64,000 bases of DNA from Dactylosporangium sucinum (GCF_014647515.1 NZ_BMPI01000033.1:26402-90401), one strand, 5' to 3'; shown: positions 30,741 through 39,704, counted from the first letter of the stretch. Notes: generated by a model from the letters alone, not told the origin. Translations and numbers: made by a program.

Positions 30741-32152
30741 CCCTCACCTTGCGCTATGCGGCCCGCAGTGACCGCGGTCTGATTCGGAGTGGCAACCAGG
30801 ACTCCGTCTACGCCGGACCGCGGCTGCTCGCCGTTGCCGACGGCATGGGCGGCATGGCCGCCGGTGACGTCGCCAGCAACATTGTCATCGCCACCATGGC
30901 GCCGCTCGACGAAGACGTGCCTGGCAACGCCATGATCGACACGCTGCGCAGCGCGGTCGATCTGGCCAACCAGCAGATCCGGGACGCCGTCGAAGAGAAT
31001 CCGGCCATGGAGGGCATGGGCACGACCCTCACCGCCATGCTGTTCTCCGGCACCAAGATGGGCATGGTCCACATCGGCGACTCCCGGGCGTACCTCGTGC
31101 GCGACGGCGAGTTCGCCCAGGTGACCAAGGACGACACGTACGTCCAGATGCTCGTCGACGAGGGCCGGATCAGCCTGGAGGAGGCCAACAGCCACCCGCA
31201 GCGCTCCCTGCTCACGCGGGCGCTCGACGGCCGCGACGCCGACCCGGAGTATTCGGTGCGGCAGGTCAAGCCGGGCGACCGGTACCTGCTGTGCAGCGAC
31301 GGGCTCTCCGGCGTCGTGAGCGCCGAGACCATCGAGGCGACCCTGCGGGAGTACGTCGACCCCAACCAGTGCGCCAGCCGGCTCGTCGAGCTGGCCCTGC
31401 GCGGCGGTGGGCCGGACAACATCACCGTGATCGTCGCCGACGTGACCGACGAGGACATCGTCGAGGCGCGGCCGATCGTCGGCGGTGCGGCGGCCCAGGA
31501 CCGTGGCATGGCCACGTCGGCCGACCAGTCGATGTCGTCGGCCCGCGGCGCCGCCCTGTCCGCGCCCCGCCCGCCCGTGCCGGAGAGCGAGGAGGAGCAG
31601 CGCGCCGGCGCCGCGCCCACCGCGCGCGACGACAGCGAGCGTCCTCGCCGGCATCCGGTGCGCACGGCAATCCTCCTCGTCGTGCTGCTCGGGCTGTTCG
31701 GCGGTGGGCTGTGGTACGGCTGGAGCGTGACACAGTCCCGGTACTACGTGGGCGCCACCGACGACGGCAACGTGGCCATCTTCAAGGGCGTCCAGGGCCG
31801 GATCGCCTGGATCGAGCTGTCGACGGTCTACGAGACGAGCGACCTCAAGGTCGACGACCTGACCCCGGCCGCGCAGAGCACCATCCGGCAGGGCATCCCG
31901 GCTGACAACCTGGACGAGGCCAAGCAGAAGCTCGCCGCGCTGCTCGACCCGAGCGACCCGTCCCGCAAGCAGCCCTGCCCGTCCACCGAGCCGAGCGCCG
32001 ACGGGAGCCCGTCGCCCGACCAGGCGACCTCCGCCCCGGTCGAGTCGCTCAGCCCGGCCGGTTCGGCCAGCGCCTCCGCGGGCGCCCTGCTCCCGACGTC
32101 CGGCGAGGCGTCACCGACGATGTCGAGCCCGACCCCCGCCGCCAGTTGCTGA
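30737..32152 (+). CDS. pstP: PstP, PP2C-type Ser/Thr protein phosphatase
   Basis: 471 residues from ATG 30737, overlapping fhaB by four bases. All PP2C metal-site motifs are present: NQDSVYAG near residue 20, VADGMGGMAAGDVAS near 34, GTTLTAMLF near 95, VHIGDSRAYLVRDG near 112, LLCSDGLSGVV near 180 and GGGPDNITVIVAD near 222. A TM helix lies near residue 310 (AILLVVLLGLFGGGLWYGW), followed by an extracytoplasmic domain with a Ser/Pro-rich tail. It dephosphorylates PknA, PknB and their substrates, resetting control of wall growth. Confidence 0.95.
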   Translation: MTLTLRYAARSDRGLIRSGNQDSVYAGPRLLAVADGMGGMAAGDVASNIVIATMAPLDEDVPGNAMIDTLRSAVDLANQQIRDAVEENPAMEGMGTTLTAMLFSGTKMGMVHIGDSRAYLVRDGEFAQVTKDDTYVQMLVDEGRISLEEANSHPQRSLLTRALDGRDADPEYSVRQVKPGDRYLLCSDGLSGVVSAETIEATLREYVDPNQCASRLVELALRGGGPDNITVIVADVTDEDIVEARPIVGGAAAQDRGMATSADQSMSSARGAALSAPRPPVPESEEEQRAGAAPTARDDSERPRRHPVRTAILLVVLLGLFGGGLWYGWSVTQSRYYVGATDDGNVAIFKGVQGRIAWIELSTVYETSDLKVDDLTPAAQSTIRQGIPADNLDEAKQKLAALLDPSDPSRKQPCPSTEPSADGSPSPDQATSAPVESLSPAGSASASAGALLPTSGEASPTMSSPTPAASC

Positions 32153-32177
32153 CCGCGAGGCCAAGAGGAAACGTGTC

Positions 32178-33689
32178 GTGACCGCCCCCGCCTTCCCGGC
32201 CCCGTCGCCCGCCAACCCGGGCGACGGGTCGGCCGTGTCCGCGCCGGCGCGGCCGCGCACCCGCCGCAACGTCGAACTGGGCCTCCTGCTCTTCGTCGCG
32301 GTGATCCTCCTGGTCTACGCGGGCGTCGTCGAGGGCAACGCCGTCGGCGAGGTCACGTCCGACTTCTGGGTGCAGATCGCGGTGCTGGCCGTCATCTTCG
32401 GCCTGGCACACATGGCGATCCGGTTTCTCGCGCCGTATGCCGACCCGGTGATCCTGCCGGCGGTCGCGCTCATCAACGGGTTGGGCGTCGCCTTCCTGCG
32501 GCGCCTGGACCTGGCCCGGGTCAAGGCGCCGGAGCGGGCCGAGCTGAGCGTGTTCGGCGGCGACGGCTTCCGCCAGCTCGGCTGGACGGCGGCGGCGATC
32601 GTCGGCGCGGTGATCCTGATGGCCATCGTGCGCGACCACCGGTCGCTGTCGCGATACGCGTACACGCTCGGCCTCGCCGGCATCGTCCTGGTGCTGATCC
32701 CGGCGGTGCTGCCCGCGCAGTACTCGTCCATCAACGGCGCCAAGCTGTGGATCAAGTTCCCCGGCTTCTCGATCCAGCCCGGTGAGTTCGCCAAGATCTG
32801 CCTGCTCGTGTTCTTCGCGTACTACCTGGTGCGCAAGCGCGAGGTGCTGTCGCTGGCGAGCAAGCGGTTCCTCGGCATCGACTTCCCGCGCGGCCGCGAC
32901 CTCGGGCCGGTCGTCGCGGTCTGGCTGATGTCGCTGCTGGTCCTGATCTTCGAGAAGGACCTCGGCACGTCGCTGATGTACTTCGGCCTGTTCGTCGTCA
33001 CGCTGTACATCGCCACCGAGCGGGTCAGCTGGCTGATCATCGGTCTCGGCCTGTTCTTCGGCGGGGCCTTCCTGGCGTACTTCCTGGGGAAGGCCGTCGG
33101 CGGGCCGTTCCTGAACTTCTCCGAGCGCGCCACCACCTGGCTCGACCCGTTCGCCGACGCGGACAACAAGGGCTACCAGCTGGTGCAGTCGCTGCTCGGC
33201 CTCGGCACCGGCGGCCTCACCGGGGCCGGCCCGGGCGCCGGGCAGCCGACCAAGGTGCCCGAGGTGCGCACCGACTTCATCTTCTCGGGCATGGGCGAGG
33301 AGATCGGCCTGTTCGGCCTGACCGCCCTGCTCGTGGTCTACCTGCTGATCGTCGAGCGCGGCCTGCGGGCCGCGATCAACGTGCGCGACTCCTTCGGCAA
33401 GCTGTTCGCCGGTGGTCTCGCGTTCACCATCGGGTTGCAGGTGTTCGTCATCGTGGGTGGCATCAGCCAGCTGATCCCGCTGACCGGGCAGACCACGCCG
33501 TTCCTCTCGGCGGGTGGCTCGTCGCTGGTGGCCAACTGGCTGCTGATCGGTCTGCTGCTGCGCATCTCCGACGCGTCGCGGCGCCCGGCCGGCGGGTCCC
33601 CGTCGGTCAACCTGGGCGGCGTGTCCACCGGCGGTGGCGGCGGCGCCCCGGTCCAGATCAAAGAGCTGCCCACGGAGGTTGTGCGATGA
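32178..33689 (+). CDS. rodA: RodA/FtsW-type peptidoglycan glycosyltransferase (SEDS)
   Basis: 503 residues from GTG 32178 with AGAGGAAA upstream. About ten TM segments and SEDS signatures: KLWIKFPGFSIQPGEFAK near residue 195, FEKDLGTSLMYFGLFVV near 257, YQLVQSLLGLGTGGLTGAGPG near 333 (in parts), and FIFSGMGEEIGLFG near 370. It polymerises lipid II into glycan strands and pairs with the class B PBP encoded directly downstream, whose ATG overlaps its stop. The gene's place between pstP and pbpA is typical for actinobacterial RodA. Confidence 0.95.
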   Translation: MTAPAFPAPSPANPGDGSAVSAPARPRTRRNVELGLLLFVAVILLVYAGVVEGNAVGEVTSDFWVQIAVLAVIFGLAHMAIRFLAPYADPVILPAVALINGLGVAFLRRLDLARVKAPERAELSVFGGDGFRQLGWTAAAIVGAVILMAIVRDHRSLSRYAYTLGLAGIVLVLIPAVLPAQYSSINGAKLWIKFPGFSIQPGEFAKICLLVFFAYYLVRKREVLSLASKRFLGIDFPRGRDLGPVVAVWLMSLLVLIFEKDLGTSLMYFGLFVVTLYIATERVSWLIIGLGLFFGGAFLAYFLGKAVGGPFLNFSERATTWLDPFADADNKGYQLVQSLLGLGTGGLTGAGPGAGQPTKVPEVRTDFIFSGMGEEIGLFGLTALLVVYLLIVERGLRAAINVRDSFGKLFAGGLAFTIGLQVFVIVGGISQLIPLTGQTTPFLSAGGSSLVANWLLIGLLLRISDASRRPAGGSPSVNLGGVSTGGGGGAPVQIKELPTEVVR

Positions 33690-35200
33690 ACGCCCCGCTG
33701 CGCCGGGTCGGTGTCGTGGTGCTCGTGCTGTTCGCGATGCTGTTCGTCAACCTGAACTACCGCCAGGTGGTCAAGGCCGACGACTACCGCGAGAATGCCC
33801 GCAACGGCCGCGTCCAGGCGAGCGAGTACGAGCGGGCGCGCGGCAAGATCGTCAACGCCCAGGGCATCGCGGTCGCCGACGCGCAGGAGACCGGCGACTC
33901 GCTGAAGTTCCTCCGGACGTACCCGCTGAAGGACCAGTACGCGCACGTCCTCGGCTTCAAGCCGGTCAACCTGGCGGCGACCTCGCTGGAGAAGCTCAAC
34001 AACGACTTCCTCGTCGGCACCTCCGACAAGCAGGCGGCCGACCGGATCGCCGGGCTGTTCACCGGCAAGAAGCCGGCCGGCGGCAACGTGCTGCTGACGG
34101 TCTCCAAGTCGGCCCAGGAGACGGCGTACACCCAGCTCGGCAACAACAAGCTCAAGGTGAAGAGCGGCGCGGTCGTCGCGCTCGACCCGACGACCGGCGC
34201 GGTGCTCGCCGAGGTGTCGCTGCCGAGCTACGACCCCAATCTGCTGAGCACCCACGACACCAACGCCGCCCTGGCGAACTACAAGAAGCTGGACGCCGAC
34301 CCGGCCGATCCGCTGCTGAACCGGGCCGTGGCGAACATCTACCCGCCGGGCTCGACCTTCAAGGTCATCACCTCGGCCGCCGCGCTGACCGCGGACTCGT
34401 CGCTGGCGCCCGACACGGTCGTGCCGGGCGGCGAGTTCTACCAGCCGCCGCAGACCTCGTCGTTCCGGATCAAGAACGCCCACGAGGGCATCTGCCCCGA
34501 CAGCATCACGCTCAAGCAGGCCCTGACCGTCTCGTGCAACACCGTCTTCGCCCGGATGGGCGTCGAGCGGATCGGTGCCGACAAGCTCAAGCGGATGGCG
34601 TCGGACTTCGGGTTCGAGTCGGAGCCGAGGTACATCGAGGACCAGGACCGTAACTACTGCGGGATCGTCGCCAGCCACACGGGCCCGATGACCGCCAACG
34701 GTGTCGTGGATCCGCCCGCCGTCGCGCAGTCGAGCATCGGACAGCGTGAGGTGAAGATGTCTCCGCTGCAAGGCGCGATGATTGCCGCGACGGTTGCCAA
34801 CGGCGGGCGCGAGATGCGGCCGTACGTGGTGGACCGTCTGCAGAACGCCGACCTCTCCAACGCCGACCGCACCGAGCCCAAGGAAATGGGCCGCCCGATC
34901 AGTGGCGATGTCGCCGCCAAGCTGCAGGAAATGATGTTCAGCGTGGTCACGTCCCGCGACGGCACGGGCCGCAGCGCCAACGTCTCCGGCTTGCAGGTGG
35001 GTGGTAAGACCGGAACCGCGGAAGACGGTGAAGATGCGCAGGACCACGGCTGGTTCATCGGCTTCGCACTGAAGGACGGCAAGCCGATCATCTCGGTCGC
35101 GGTCTTCCTCGAGAACGCTGGCAAGGGTGGCAGCGGGGAGGCGGCTCGCATTGCCGGTCAGGTCATGAAGGCATACGCGGACGAAAAGGGCATCAAATAA
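33686..35200 (+). CDS. pbpA: PbpA, class B penicillin-binding protein (transpeptidase)
   Basis: 504 residues from ATG 33686, overlapping rodA by four bases. A single N-terminal TM (VGVVVLVLFAMLFVNLNYRQ) anchors it. Transpeptidase motifs: SxxK as PGSTFKVITSA near residue 223, SxN as TVSCNTVFARMG near 286, and KTG as VGGKTGTAEDGED near 440. It cross-links peptidoglycan together with RodA during elongation or septation; in mycobacteria PbpA is a PknB substrate. The dimerisation/pedestal domain occupies about 40-190. Confidence 0.95.
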   Translation: MNAPLRRVGVVVLVLFAMLFVNLNYRQVVKADDYRENARNGRVQASEYERARGKIVNAQGIAVADAQETGDSLKFLRTYPLKDQYAHVLGFKPVNLAATSLEKLNNDFLVGTSDKQAADRIAGLFTGKKPAGGNVLLTVSKSAQETAYTQLGNNKLKVKSGAVVALDPTTGAVLAEVSLPSYDPNLLSTHDTNAALANYKKLDADPADPLLNRAVANIYPPGSTFKVITSAAALTADSSLAPDTVVPGGEFYQPPQTSSFRIKNAHEGICPDSITLKQALTVSCNTVFARMGVERIGADKLKRMASDFGFESEPRYIEDQDRNYCGIVASHTGPMTANGVVDPPAVAQSSIGQREVKMSPLQGAMIAATVANGGREMRPYVVDRLQNADLSNADRTEPKEMGRPISGDVAAKLQEMMFSVVTSRDGTGRSANVSGLQVGGKTGTAEDGEDAQDHGWFIGFALKDGKPIISVAVFLENAGKGGSGEAARIAGQVMKAYADEKGIK

Positions 35201-35215
35201 CATGAGGTGCGCGAC

Positions 35216-36880
35216 ATGTTGAGCGCCGGCACCACGTTGGGTGGGCGCTACCGCCTGGACGAGCGCATTGCCGGCGGCGGTATGGGTGACGTCTGGCGCG
35301 GCACCGACGAGGTGCTGGGCCGCATCGTCGCGATCAAGGTCCTGCTGCCCGCACTGCTCGAGGAGCCCGGCTTCGCCGAGCGCTTCCGCGGCGAGGCGCG
35401 GACGATGGCCACCATCAACCACCCCGGCGTGGTCGACATCTACGACTACGGCAGCGAGAACGGCACCGCCTTCCTGATCATGGAGTACGTGGAGGGCGAC
35501 GCGCTCTCCCGCACCCTGTCCCGGGTCGGCCGGCTCACCCCGGCCCGAGCCATGGCGCTGATCGCGCAGGCCGCCGACGCGCTGCACGCGGCGCATGAGA
35601 AGGGCATCGTCCACCGCGACGTCAAGCCCGGCAACCTGCTCGTGCGGCCCAACGGCACGCTGGTGCTCACCGACTTCGGCATCGCCCGCTCGGCCGCCGT
35701 GGCCCAGCTGACCGCGGCCGGCTCGGTGCTCGGCACCGCCTCGTACATCTCGCCCGAGCAGGCCTCGGGCCAGCAGGCCACGCCGCTGTCCGACGTCTAC
35801 GCGCTCGGCGTGGTCGCCTACCAGTGCCTGTCCGGCCAGCGGCCGTTCGAGGGCGAGAACCCGCTCGAGATCGCCATGCGGCACGTGCGCGAGCTGCCGC
35901 CGCCGATGCCGAACGACATCCCGCCGCCCGTCGTGCAGCTCGTCGAGCGGGCGATGGCGAAGGACCCGGCCGCCCGCTGGCCCAGCGCCGCCGCGCTCGC
36001 CCAGGCCGCCCGCCGGGTGTCGCACCAGCTCGGCGGGGGCACGGCCGCCGGCCCGGTGGTGCCGCCGCTCGGCCCGCCCGTCTCGGGCGCCCCGATCGCG
36101 CCGCCCGTCTCCGGCGGCCCCTCCTACGGCCAGCCGACCTCGGGTTCGCCGATGTCCGGCCCGCCGATCTCCGGCGGCCCGGTGTCGCCCGGCGCGGGCG
36201 GCACCCGGATCATGCCCGGCGGCGCGCTGCCGCCGCTGCCCGGCCAGCAGCCGGCCGGCGTGGGCGGGCACCAGGCCCGCGGCGCCGCGGGTGTGCCGCC
36301 ACCGCCGCCGAGGGGCGACACGGCCACGTTCATGGGTGGCGGCTACGACGGCGGGTACGACGCGCCCCCGCCCGCGCCGACCCCGGGCGGTGCCGGTGGG
36401 CGCTCCGGCGGCCGGAACAACCTGGTGGTGGCCGGGATCGCGGGCATCGTGCTGCTGGTGCTGATCGGCATCGGCGGCCTGTACTTCGCCATGAACGGCA
36501 AGGACGACCCGAACAAGGTCGGCAGTGACGCGACGACCGCGCCGCCGACCAGCGCCGCGGCGCCGACCTCGGTCAAGCCGACCGGCAAGCTGGTCAACGT
36601 CGACTGCGCCAAGATCAAGGGCAAGCAGCGGATCACCGAGGAAGCGTCGCTCAGGCGGCTGAAGCTCAAGGTCAACGTCGTGGAGCAGGATTCGGACGAT
36701 CCGATCCCCGGCCGGATCCTCAACGTCGAGCCGTGCGGCCAGGTGCCGGAGGGCACCGAGATCACGCTCACCGTGGTCAAGAGCGCGTTCCCACCACCCA
36801 AGGGCAACAACTCCAGCTCGGCGCCGGCGCCCGGGAAGTCGGACGACAACGAGCCGTCGCCGGAGCCGAGCGCGAGCTAG
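35216..36880 (+). CDS. pknA: PknA-type Ser/Thr kinase with a PASTA-like C-terminal domain
   Basis: 554 residues from ATG 35216, chosen for GAGG at 35204-35207; GTG 35207 is an alternative. Kinase domain at 10-270: glycine loop IAGGGMGDVWRG, AIKVLL (catalytic Lys), IVHRDVKPGNLL near residue 132, LTDFGIARS, and APE-type YISPEQASG. A long Gly/Pro linker follows, then TM near residue 405 (VVAGIAGIVLLVLIGIGGLY) and an extracytoplasmic PASTA-like domain (about 460-530) with a Cys pair. Mycobacterial PknA lacks an extracellular PASTA domain, so this one may itself sense wall fragments. It acts with PknB on cell shape and division. Confidence 0.9.
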   Translation: MLSAGTTLGGRYRLDERIAGGGMGDVWRGTDEVLGRIVAIKVLLPALLEEPGFAERFRGEARTMATINHPGVVDIYDYGSENGTAFLIMEYVEGDALSRTLSRVGRLTPARAMALIAQAADALHAAHEKGIVHRDVKPGNLLVRPNGTLVLTDFGIARSAAVAQLTAAGSVLGTASYISPEQASGQQATPLSDVYALGVVAYQCLSGQRPFEGENPLEIAMRHVRELPPPMPNDIPPPVVQLVERAMAKDPAARWPSAAALAQAARRVSHQLGGGTAAGPVVPPLGPPVSGAPIAPPVSGGPSYGQPTSGSPMSGPPISGGPVSPGAGGTRIMPGGALPPLPGQQPAGVGGHQARGAAGVPPPPPRGDTATFMGGGYDGGYDAPPPAPTPGGAGGRSGGRNNLVVAGIAGIVLLVLIGIGGLYFAMNGKDDPNKVGSDATTAPPTSAAAPTSVKPTGKLVNVDCAKIKGKQRITEEASLRRLKLKVNVVEQDSDDPIPGRILNVEPCGQVPEGTEITLTVVKSAFPPPKGNNSSSAPAPGKSDDNEPSPEPSAS

Positions 36881-36924
36881 ATCGGAATGGGTTCTCGTCG
36901 CAAGACGTGGCAAGGTAAGAGCCA

Positions 36925-38676
36925 ATGACCGAAGGACGACACGACATGACCGCCCAGCCGCGCCTCCTCGGCGGCCGTTACCAGGTCGGGGAGTTGCTCG
37001 GCTATGGCGGCATGGCCGAGGTGCACCGAGGTCGTGACCTGCGACTCGGCCGCGACGTTGCGATCAAGACCCTCCGGACCGACCTCGCCCGCGACGCGAC
37101 GTTCCAGTTACGGTTCCGCCGGGAGGCGCAGAACGCCGCCTCCCTCAACCACCCGGCGATCGTCGCCGTCTACGACACGGGCGAGGAACGCGGCCCGGCG
37201 GGCGAGGAACTGCCGTATATCGTCATGGAGTTCGTCAACGGCCGCACCCTCAAGGAGGTGCTGGCGGCCGAGGGCCGGCTCATGCCCCGCCGGGCGCTGG
37301 AGATCACCGCGGACATCTGTGCCGCGTTGGAGTTCAGCCACCGGCACGGGATCATCCACCGCGACATCAAGCCGGGCAACGTGATGCTCACGCAGACCGG
37401 CCAGGTCAAGGTGATGGACTTCGGCATCGCGCGGGCCCTGGCCAGCGGCGCGACGACGATGACCCAGACGTCGGCGGTCATCGGCACCGCGCAGTATCTC
37501 TCGCCCGAGCAGGCCCGCGGCGAGCCCGTCGATGCGCGCAGCGACGTCTACGCGACCGGCTGCGTGCTCTTCGAGCTGCTCTGCGGCCACCCGCCGTTCG
37601 TCGGGGACAACCCGGTCTCGGTGGCGTACCAGCACGTGCGGGAGGACCCGCGGCCGCCGAGCACCAGCAACCGGGACGTCACGCCCGAGATCGACGCCGT
37701 CGTCCTCAAGGCGCTGGCGAAGAACCCGCTGAACCGGTATCAGAGCGCCGCCGAGATGCGGGCCGACCTCATGCGGGCCGCCGCCGGCCGTCCGGTCTCC
37801 GCGCCTCCGGTGCTGACCGAGGACGAGATGGCGACGGTGATGGCGCAGCAGACCGCCTACCGGCCGCCGCCGGCCTCGCGCCAGCCCGCCCGGGCCGCCG
37901 CGCGGCAGAAGCGCAAGAGCTCGACCGGGATCGTGGTCGCGCTGACCGTGCTGGGCCTGCTCGCGGTGGCCGCCCTGTCGATCGGCCTCTACCTGGCCAA
38001 TCAGGAGCCGATGGTGCGGGTGCCGGAGCTGGTCGGGCAAACCCAGGCCGAGGCGGCCAACGCGCTGCGCCAGTCCAACCTGGAGGGCGACCCGCACGCC
38101 GGCCCCAACGAGAACTGCGAGCCCGGCCGCGTGGTCACGCAGCAGCCGAAGGCGAACACCGAGGTCAAGCAGGGCACGCAGATCGACTACGACGTCTGTG
38201 GCGAGCCCACGCTGCTCACGGTGCCGCCGCTGCTGCGCCTCACCAAGGACCAGGCGACCAAGCAGCTCGAGGGCATGAACCTGAAGGTCGTCGCCGAGCC
38301 GCGGGACGCGGTCGAGCCCAAGGACGAGGTCGTCGGCAGCGACCCGCAGCCCGGCACCTCGATCAAGCCCGGCTCCACGATCAAGATCCTCGTGTCGAAG
38401 AACAACCAGGCGATCGTGCCCGAGGTGTCCGGCAAGACTCCGGAGCAGGCCGAAGCGCTGCTCCAGTCGCTCGGCTTCACCAACGTCGACCAGGAGAAGA
38501 CCGAGGTCAGCGACCAGTCGAAGGACGGCGTCGTGATCAACACGAACAAGGCTGCGAACAAGCCGGCGATGAAGACGGACCGGATCATCATCCGGGTCGG
38601 CGAGTACGTCGATGCGAACCCGGGCAACTCCGGGTCGCCGAAGCCGAGCAACAGCGCGTCGCCGGGCAACGGCTGA
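36925..38676 (+). CDS. pknB: PknB, Ser/Thr kinase with three PASTA domains
   Basis: 583 residues from ATG 36925 (ATG 36946 is an alternative). Kinase domain about 15-280: LLGYGGMAEVHRG, VAIKTLR, IIHRDIKPGNVML near residue 145, VMDFGIARAL, and an activation loop with TTMTQTSAVIGTAQYL, matching the autophosphorylated Thr region of PknB. TM near residue 335 (GIVVALTVLGLLAVAALSIG). The extracellular part has three PASTA repeats (VRVPELVGQT..., LLTVPPLLRLTK..., AIVPEVSGKT...), one fewer than mycobacterial PknB, the first with a Cys pair. It senses muropeptides or lipid II and controls wall synthesis and division. Last gene of the operon. Confidence 0.95.
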   Translation: MTEGRHDMTAQPRLLGGRYQVGELLGYGGMAEVHRGRDLRLGRDVAIKTLRTDLARDATFQLRFRREAQNAASLNHPAIVAVYDTGEERGPAGEELPYIVMEFVNGRTLKEVLAAEGRLMPRRALEITADICAALEFSHRHGIIHRDIKPGNVMLTQTGQVKVMDFGIARALASGATTMTQTSAVIGTAQYLSPEQARGEPVDARSDVYATGCVLFELLCGHPPFVGDNPVSVAYQHVREDPRPPSTSNRDVTPEIDAVVLKALAKNPLNRYQSAAEMRADLMRAAAGRPVSAPPVLTEDEMATVMAQQTAYRPPPASRQPARAAARQKRKSSTGIVVALTVLGLLAVAALSIGLYLANQEPMVRVPELVGQTQAEAANALRQSNLEGDPHAGPNENCEPGRVVTQQPKANTEVKQGTQIDYDVCGEPTLLTVPPLLRLTKDQATKQLEGMNLKVVAEPRDAVEPKDEVVGSDPQPGTSIKPGSTIKILVSKNNQAIVPEVSGKTPEQAEALLQSLGFTNVDQEKTEVSDQSKDGVVINTNKAANKPAMKTDRIIIRVGEYVDANPGNSGSPKPSNSASPGNG

Positions 38677-38702
38677 CCGACCGCTGCCGCTACCGTGCGT
38701 GC

Positions 38703-38742
38703 CCTGTGGATAACTGGCCAGTTATCCACAGGGTTGTCCACA
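38703..38742. promoter_or_regulatory. DnaA-box cluster including a perfect 30-base palindrome
   Basis: 38703-38732 is a perfect palindrome (CCTGTGGATAACTGG and its complement) containing TGTGGATAA (38705-38713) and TTATCCACA (38722-38730), i.e. two head-to-head consensus DnaA boxes; a third box, TTGTCCACA, is at 38734-38742. Cruciform formation or a DnaA-binding site are both possible. Confidence 0.6.
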
Positions 38743-38829
38743 GGTATTGCCCTACGCTGATGTGCCTCTCACGGACCGTGCACATCGGCGGCGGCGATCT
38801 TCGTCCAGGCGCCGAGCCGCTCTCCGCGA

Positions 38830-38883
38830 GTTGACCTTGGTGGCTGGCGGTCGCCAGGGCGACCGAAACTCACCAAGGTCAAC
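38830..38883. repeat. interrupted palindrome GTTGACCTTGGTG
   Basis: GTTGACCTTGGTG (38830-38842) and CACCAAGGTCAAC (38871-38883) are perfect 13-base arms. The 28-base centre contains a second perfect hairpin, GGTCGCC-AG-GGCGACC. Same architecture as the palindromes at 12504 and 50213, different sequence. Confidence 0.75.
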
Positions 38884-38947
38884 CGCCGTGGGGGTCGGAC
38901 CGCGCGAGCCGCGGGCAGGAGCCCGCGGGCTCTTGCCGCGACGGCGA

Positions 38948-39013
38948 TGGCAGCGTCCGTGGGGCCGGTCCCTGATGGACCGGCCCCACGAGCGGTGTCT
39001 GGCGGGAGCGACG
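38948..39013. repeat. hairpin module, copy B
   Basis: CGTGGGGCCGGTCC (38958-38971) and GGACCGGCCCCACG (38977-38990) form a perfect 14-base-pair stem with a 5-base loop. Flanks TGGCAGCG and GCGGTGTCTGGCGGGAGCGA match copy A at 28918-28981. It lies 36 bases beyond the trpG/pabA stop and is the likely terminator of that minus-strand unit. Confidence 0.75.
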
Positions 39014-39048
39014 GTCGCGCCTTGCGCGGACCCGAGTCCCAGAAATCC

Positions 39049-39693
39049 TTACGCGAAGGCCGCGATGCGGCGGGCCTCCACCTCGGCGACCAGGTCCGGA
39101 GCCCGGTCGAGAGCCTCGGGCAGGCCGCAGGTCGCCAGCCAGTTCGCCAGCATCTGGTGGCCGCCCTGGGTGAGGACCGACTCGGGGTGGAACTGGACGC
39201 CCTCGATCGGCAGCTCACGGTGGCGCATCGCCATGACCACGCCGGACTCGGTGCGGCCGGTGACCTCGATCTCCGGGGGCAGCGTGGACTCGACGACCGC
39301 CAGCGAGTGGTAGCGCGTGGCGATGAACGGGTCGGGCAGGCCCGCCAGCACGCCCTGGCCGGTGTGGCTGACCAGGGACGTCTTGCCGTGCAGCAGCTCC
39401 GGCGCGCGGGTCACGGTCGCGCCGAAGGCGGCGCCGAACGCCTGGTGGCCCAGGCAGACGCCGAAGATGGGCAGCTTTCCGCCGAACTCCCTGATGACGT
39501 CCATGCAGATGCCCGCGCGCTCCGGCGTGCCGGGGCCGGGCGAGAGCAGCACGCCCGCCGGGTCGGCCGCGCCGACCTCGCGCAGGGTGATCTCGTCGTT
39601 GCGCCGGACGTCGCAGTCGACGCCGAGCTGGCCCAGGTATTGGACCAGGTTGAAGACGAACGAGTCGTAGTTGTCGATGACGAGCACGCGCAC
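39049..39693 (-). CDS. trpG: anthranilate/aminodeoxychorismate synthase glutamine amidotransferase subunit
   Basis: 214 residues from GTG 39693 (RVLVIDNYDSFVFNLVQYLG, the standard start; sequence further upstream in frame belongs to other genes). Class I amidotransferase triad: Cys in IFGVCLGHQAFG near residue 82, His/Glu in EGVQFHPESVLT near 175. It releases ammonia from glutamine for the chorismate-using partner subunit, in tryptophan (TrpG) or folate (PabA) synthesis; the sequence alone does not decide. This position near pknB and crgA is conserved in actinobacteria. Followed by hairpin module B. Confidence 0.92.
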   Translation of the reverse strand: MRVLVIDNYDSFVFNLVQYLGQLGVDCDVRRNDEITLREVGAADPAGVLLSPGPGTPERAGICMDVIREFGGKLPIFGVCLGHQAFGAAFGATVTRAPELLHGKTSLVSHTGQGVLAGLPDPFIATRYHSLAVVESTLPPEIEVTGRTESGVVMAMRHRELPIEGVQFHPESVLTQGGHQMLANWLATCGLPEALDRAPDLVAEVEARRIAAFA

Positions 39694-39704
39694 TGGTGGG
39701 GGTC

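Larger units (their letters stand above)
38677..39048. other. 372-base convergent intergenic region without a gene
   Basis: Lies between pknB and trpG/pabA, which converge. It holds three separate structured elements: a DnaA-box palindrome (38703-38742), an interrupted palindrome (38830-38883) and hairpin module B (38948-39013). No protein-like frame seen. Confidence 0.7.

Noticed and set aside
33338..36925. 1195-residue minus-strand open frame across rodA, pbpA and pknA
   Set aside because: Spans three well-supported plus-strand genes and is a GC-skew artefact without recognisable motifs.
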